Source: an uncultured Flavobacteriales bacterium
GTDB lineage: Bacteria; Bacteroidota; Bacteroidia; Flavobacteriales_D; Sanyastnellaceae
Length of the DNA stretch: 6,445 nucleotides
Direction of reading: 5' to 3'
NCBI GenBank assembly: GCA_937967465.1
Contig: CALBSW010000189.1
Location: forward strand, 1-6,445
Positions 6,239-6,445 of this stretch are shown here, piece after piece. Under the pieces are notes generated by a model. It saw nothing but the letters and a program-made list of their open reading frames with translations, had not been told where the DNA came from and ran no database searches. The position numbers and the translations under genes were made by a program. Within the stretch, counting starts at the first letter, position 1; every line of letters starts with the position of its first letter.

Positions 6239-6445
6239 TGGCGCACGCGTCCGATCGACCCCAGCTTGTGGTACTGTCCGGGGCGGGCATCAGCCGGGAG
6301 AGCGGAATCAAGACGTTTCGCGACGGCGATGGATTGTGGGAAGACCACGATGTGATGGAGGTGGCCACGCCCGAGGCTTGGGCCCGCGACCCCGAATTGG
6401 TGCAGCGGTTCTACAACGCCCGCCGCCGCCAGCTCGATGAGGTGG
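6238..6445 (+). CDS. cobB: Sir2-family NAD-dependent protein deacylase, CobB type (3' truncated)
   Basis: The start ATG at 6238 shares one base with the TGA stop of the barrel gene (TGATG). The window ends after 69 codons. Visible motifs are the sirtuin NAD-binding signature G-A-G-I-S (15-19), E-S-G-I (21-24), T-F-R-D (26-29) and D-G-L-W (31-34), followed by V-A-T-P-E (42-46) and F-Y-N-A-R-R-R-Q-L (58-66). Tyr59 and Arg62 correspond to the Tyr/Arg pair that in E. coli CobB and human SIRT5 contacts the carboxylate of succinyl- or malonyl-lysine. Desuccinylase/demalonylase activity is therefore likely alongside deacetylase activity. The catalytic His and the zinc cysteines fall beyond the window. 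The protein removes acyl groups from lysine using NAD+, giving nicotinamide and O-acyl-ADP-ribose, in the cytoplasm. It has a short N-terminus with no targeting signal. A link to the upstream envelope genes is not evident and may reflect dense packing only. Confidence 0.94.
   Translation, partial: MAHASDRPQLVVLSGAGISRESGIKTFRDGDGLWEDHDVMEVATPEAWARDPELVQRFYNARRRQLDEV

Noticed and set aside
1..6445. CRISPR arrays, tRNA or rRNA genes, insertion sequences, riboswitches and terminators
   Set aside because: No direct-repeat array, transposase motif, RNA gene signature or hairpin followed by a T-run was seen. Nearly every base is coding, which leaves no room for an intergenic regulatory element.

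Overview
The window is a densely packed, GC-rich stretch of bacterial DNA with every gene on the + strand and essentially no intergenic space. It carries the end of one secreted-protein gene, four complete genes and the start of a sixth. The organism is probably a member of the Bacteroidota, perhaps a high-GC Flavobacteriales-type marine or environmental lineage. This is inferred from the first protein, whose tail combines a '...S-W-T-V-G...G-Q-L-E-P' segment, as often seen near the end of Bacteroidota secreted proteins, with a dockerin-like pair of calcium loops. It is also inferred from the nearly absent Shine-Dalgarno motifs and the outer-membrane barrel. The assignment is tentative because there is no rRNA or other phylogenetic marker here.

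Layout: (1) 3-314, C-terminus of a secreted protein ending in a two-loop dockerin/EF-hand-like domain. (2) 311-1894, a membrane protein with one N-terminal membrane anchor, an extracytoplasmic transglutaminase-like domain and about seven C-terminal membrane helices (the 'transglutaminase fused to 7TM' family). (3) 1891-2712, an ATP-grasp enzyme of the RimK-related 'alpha-L-glutamate ligase-like' family. (4) 2703-4976, a 757-residue, membrane-anchored or exported protein made almost entirely of TPR repeats. (5) 4973-6238, a 421-residue protein with a signal peptide and a predicted outer-membrane beta-barrel. (6) 6238 to the window end, the N-terminus of a CobB-type sirtuin (NAD-dependent protein deacylase).

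Every junction is a stop/start overlap (GTGA, ATGA, a 10-base or GTGA overlap, ATGA, TGATG), so the genes look like one transcript with translational coupling. Its promoter must lie upstream of the window.

Genes 2 and 3 form a partnership known in proteobacteria, where they are usually accompanied by a retropepsin-like/RimB-type protease. That partner is not in this window. A long TPR protein and an outer-membrane barrel follow instead. The most interesting reading is an envelope system spanning the whole cell wall: a cytoplasmic amide-bond-forming enzyme, an inner-membrane transglutaminase/7TM protein, a periplasmic TPR scaffold and an outer-membrane barrel. The individual family calls are well supported by the sequence. 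The joint function is inference. The sirtuin and the dockerin protein may simply be dense-packing neighbours.
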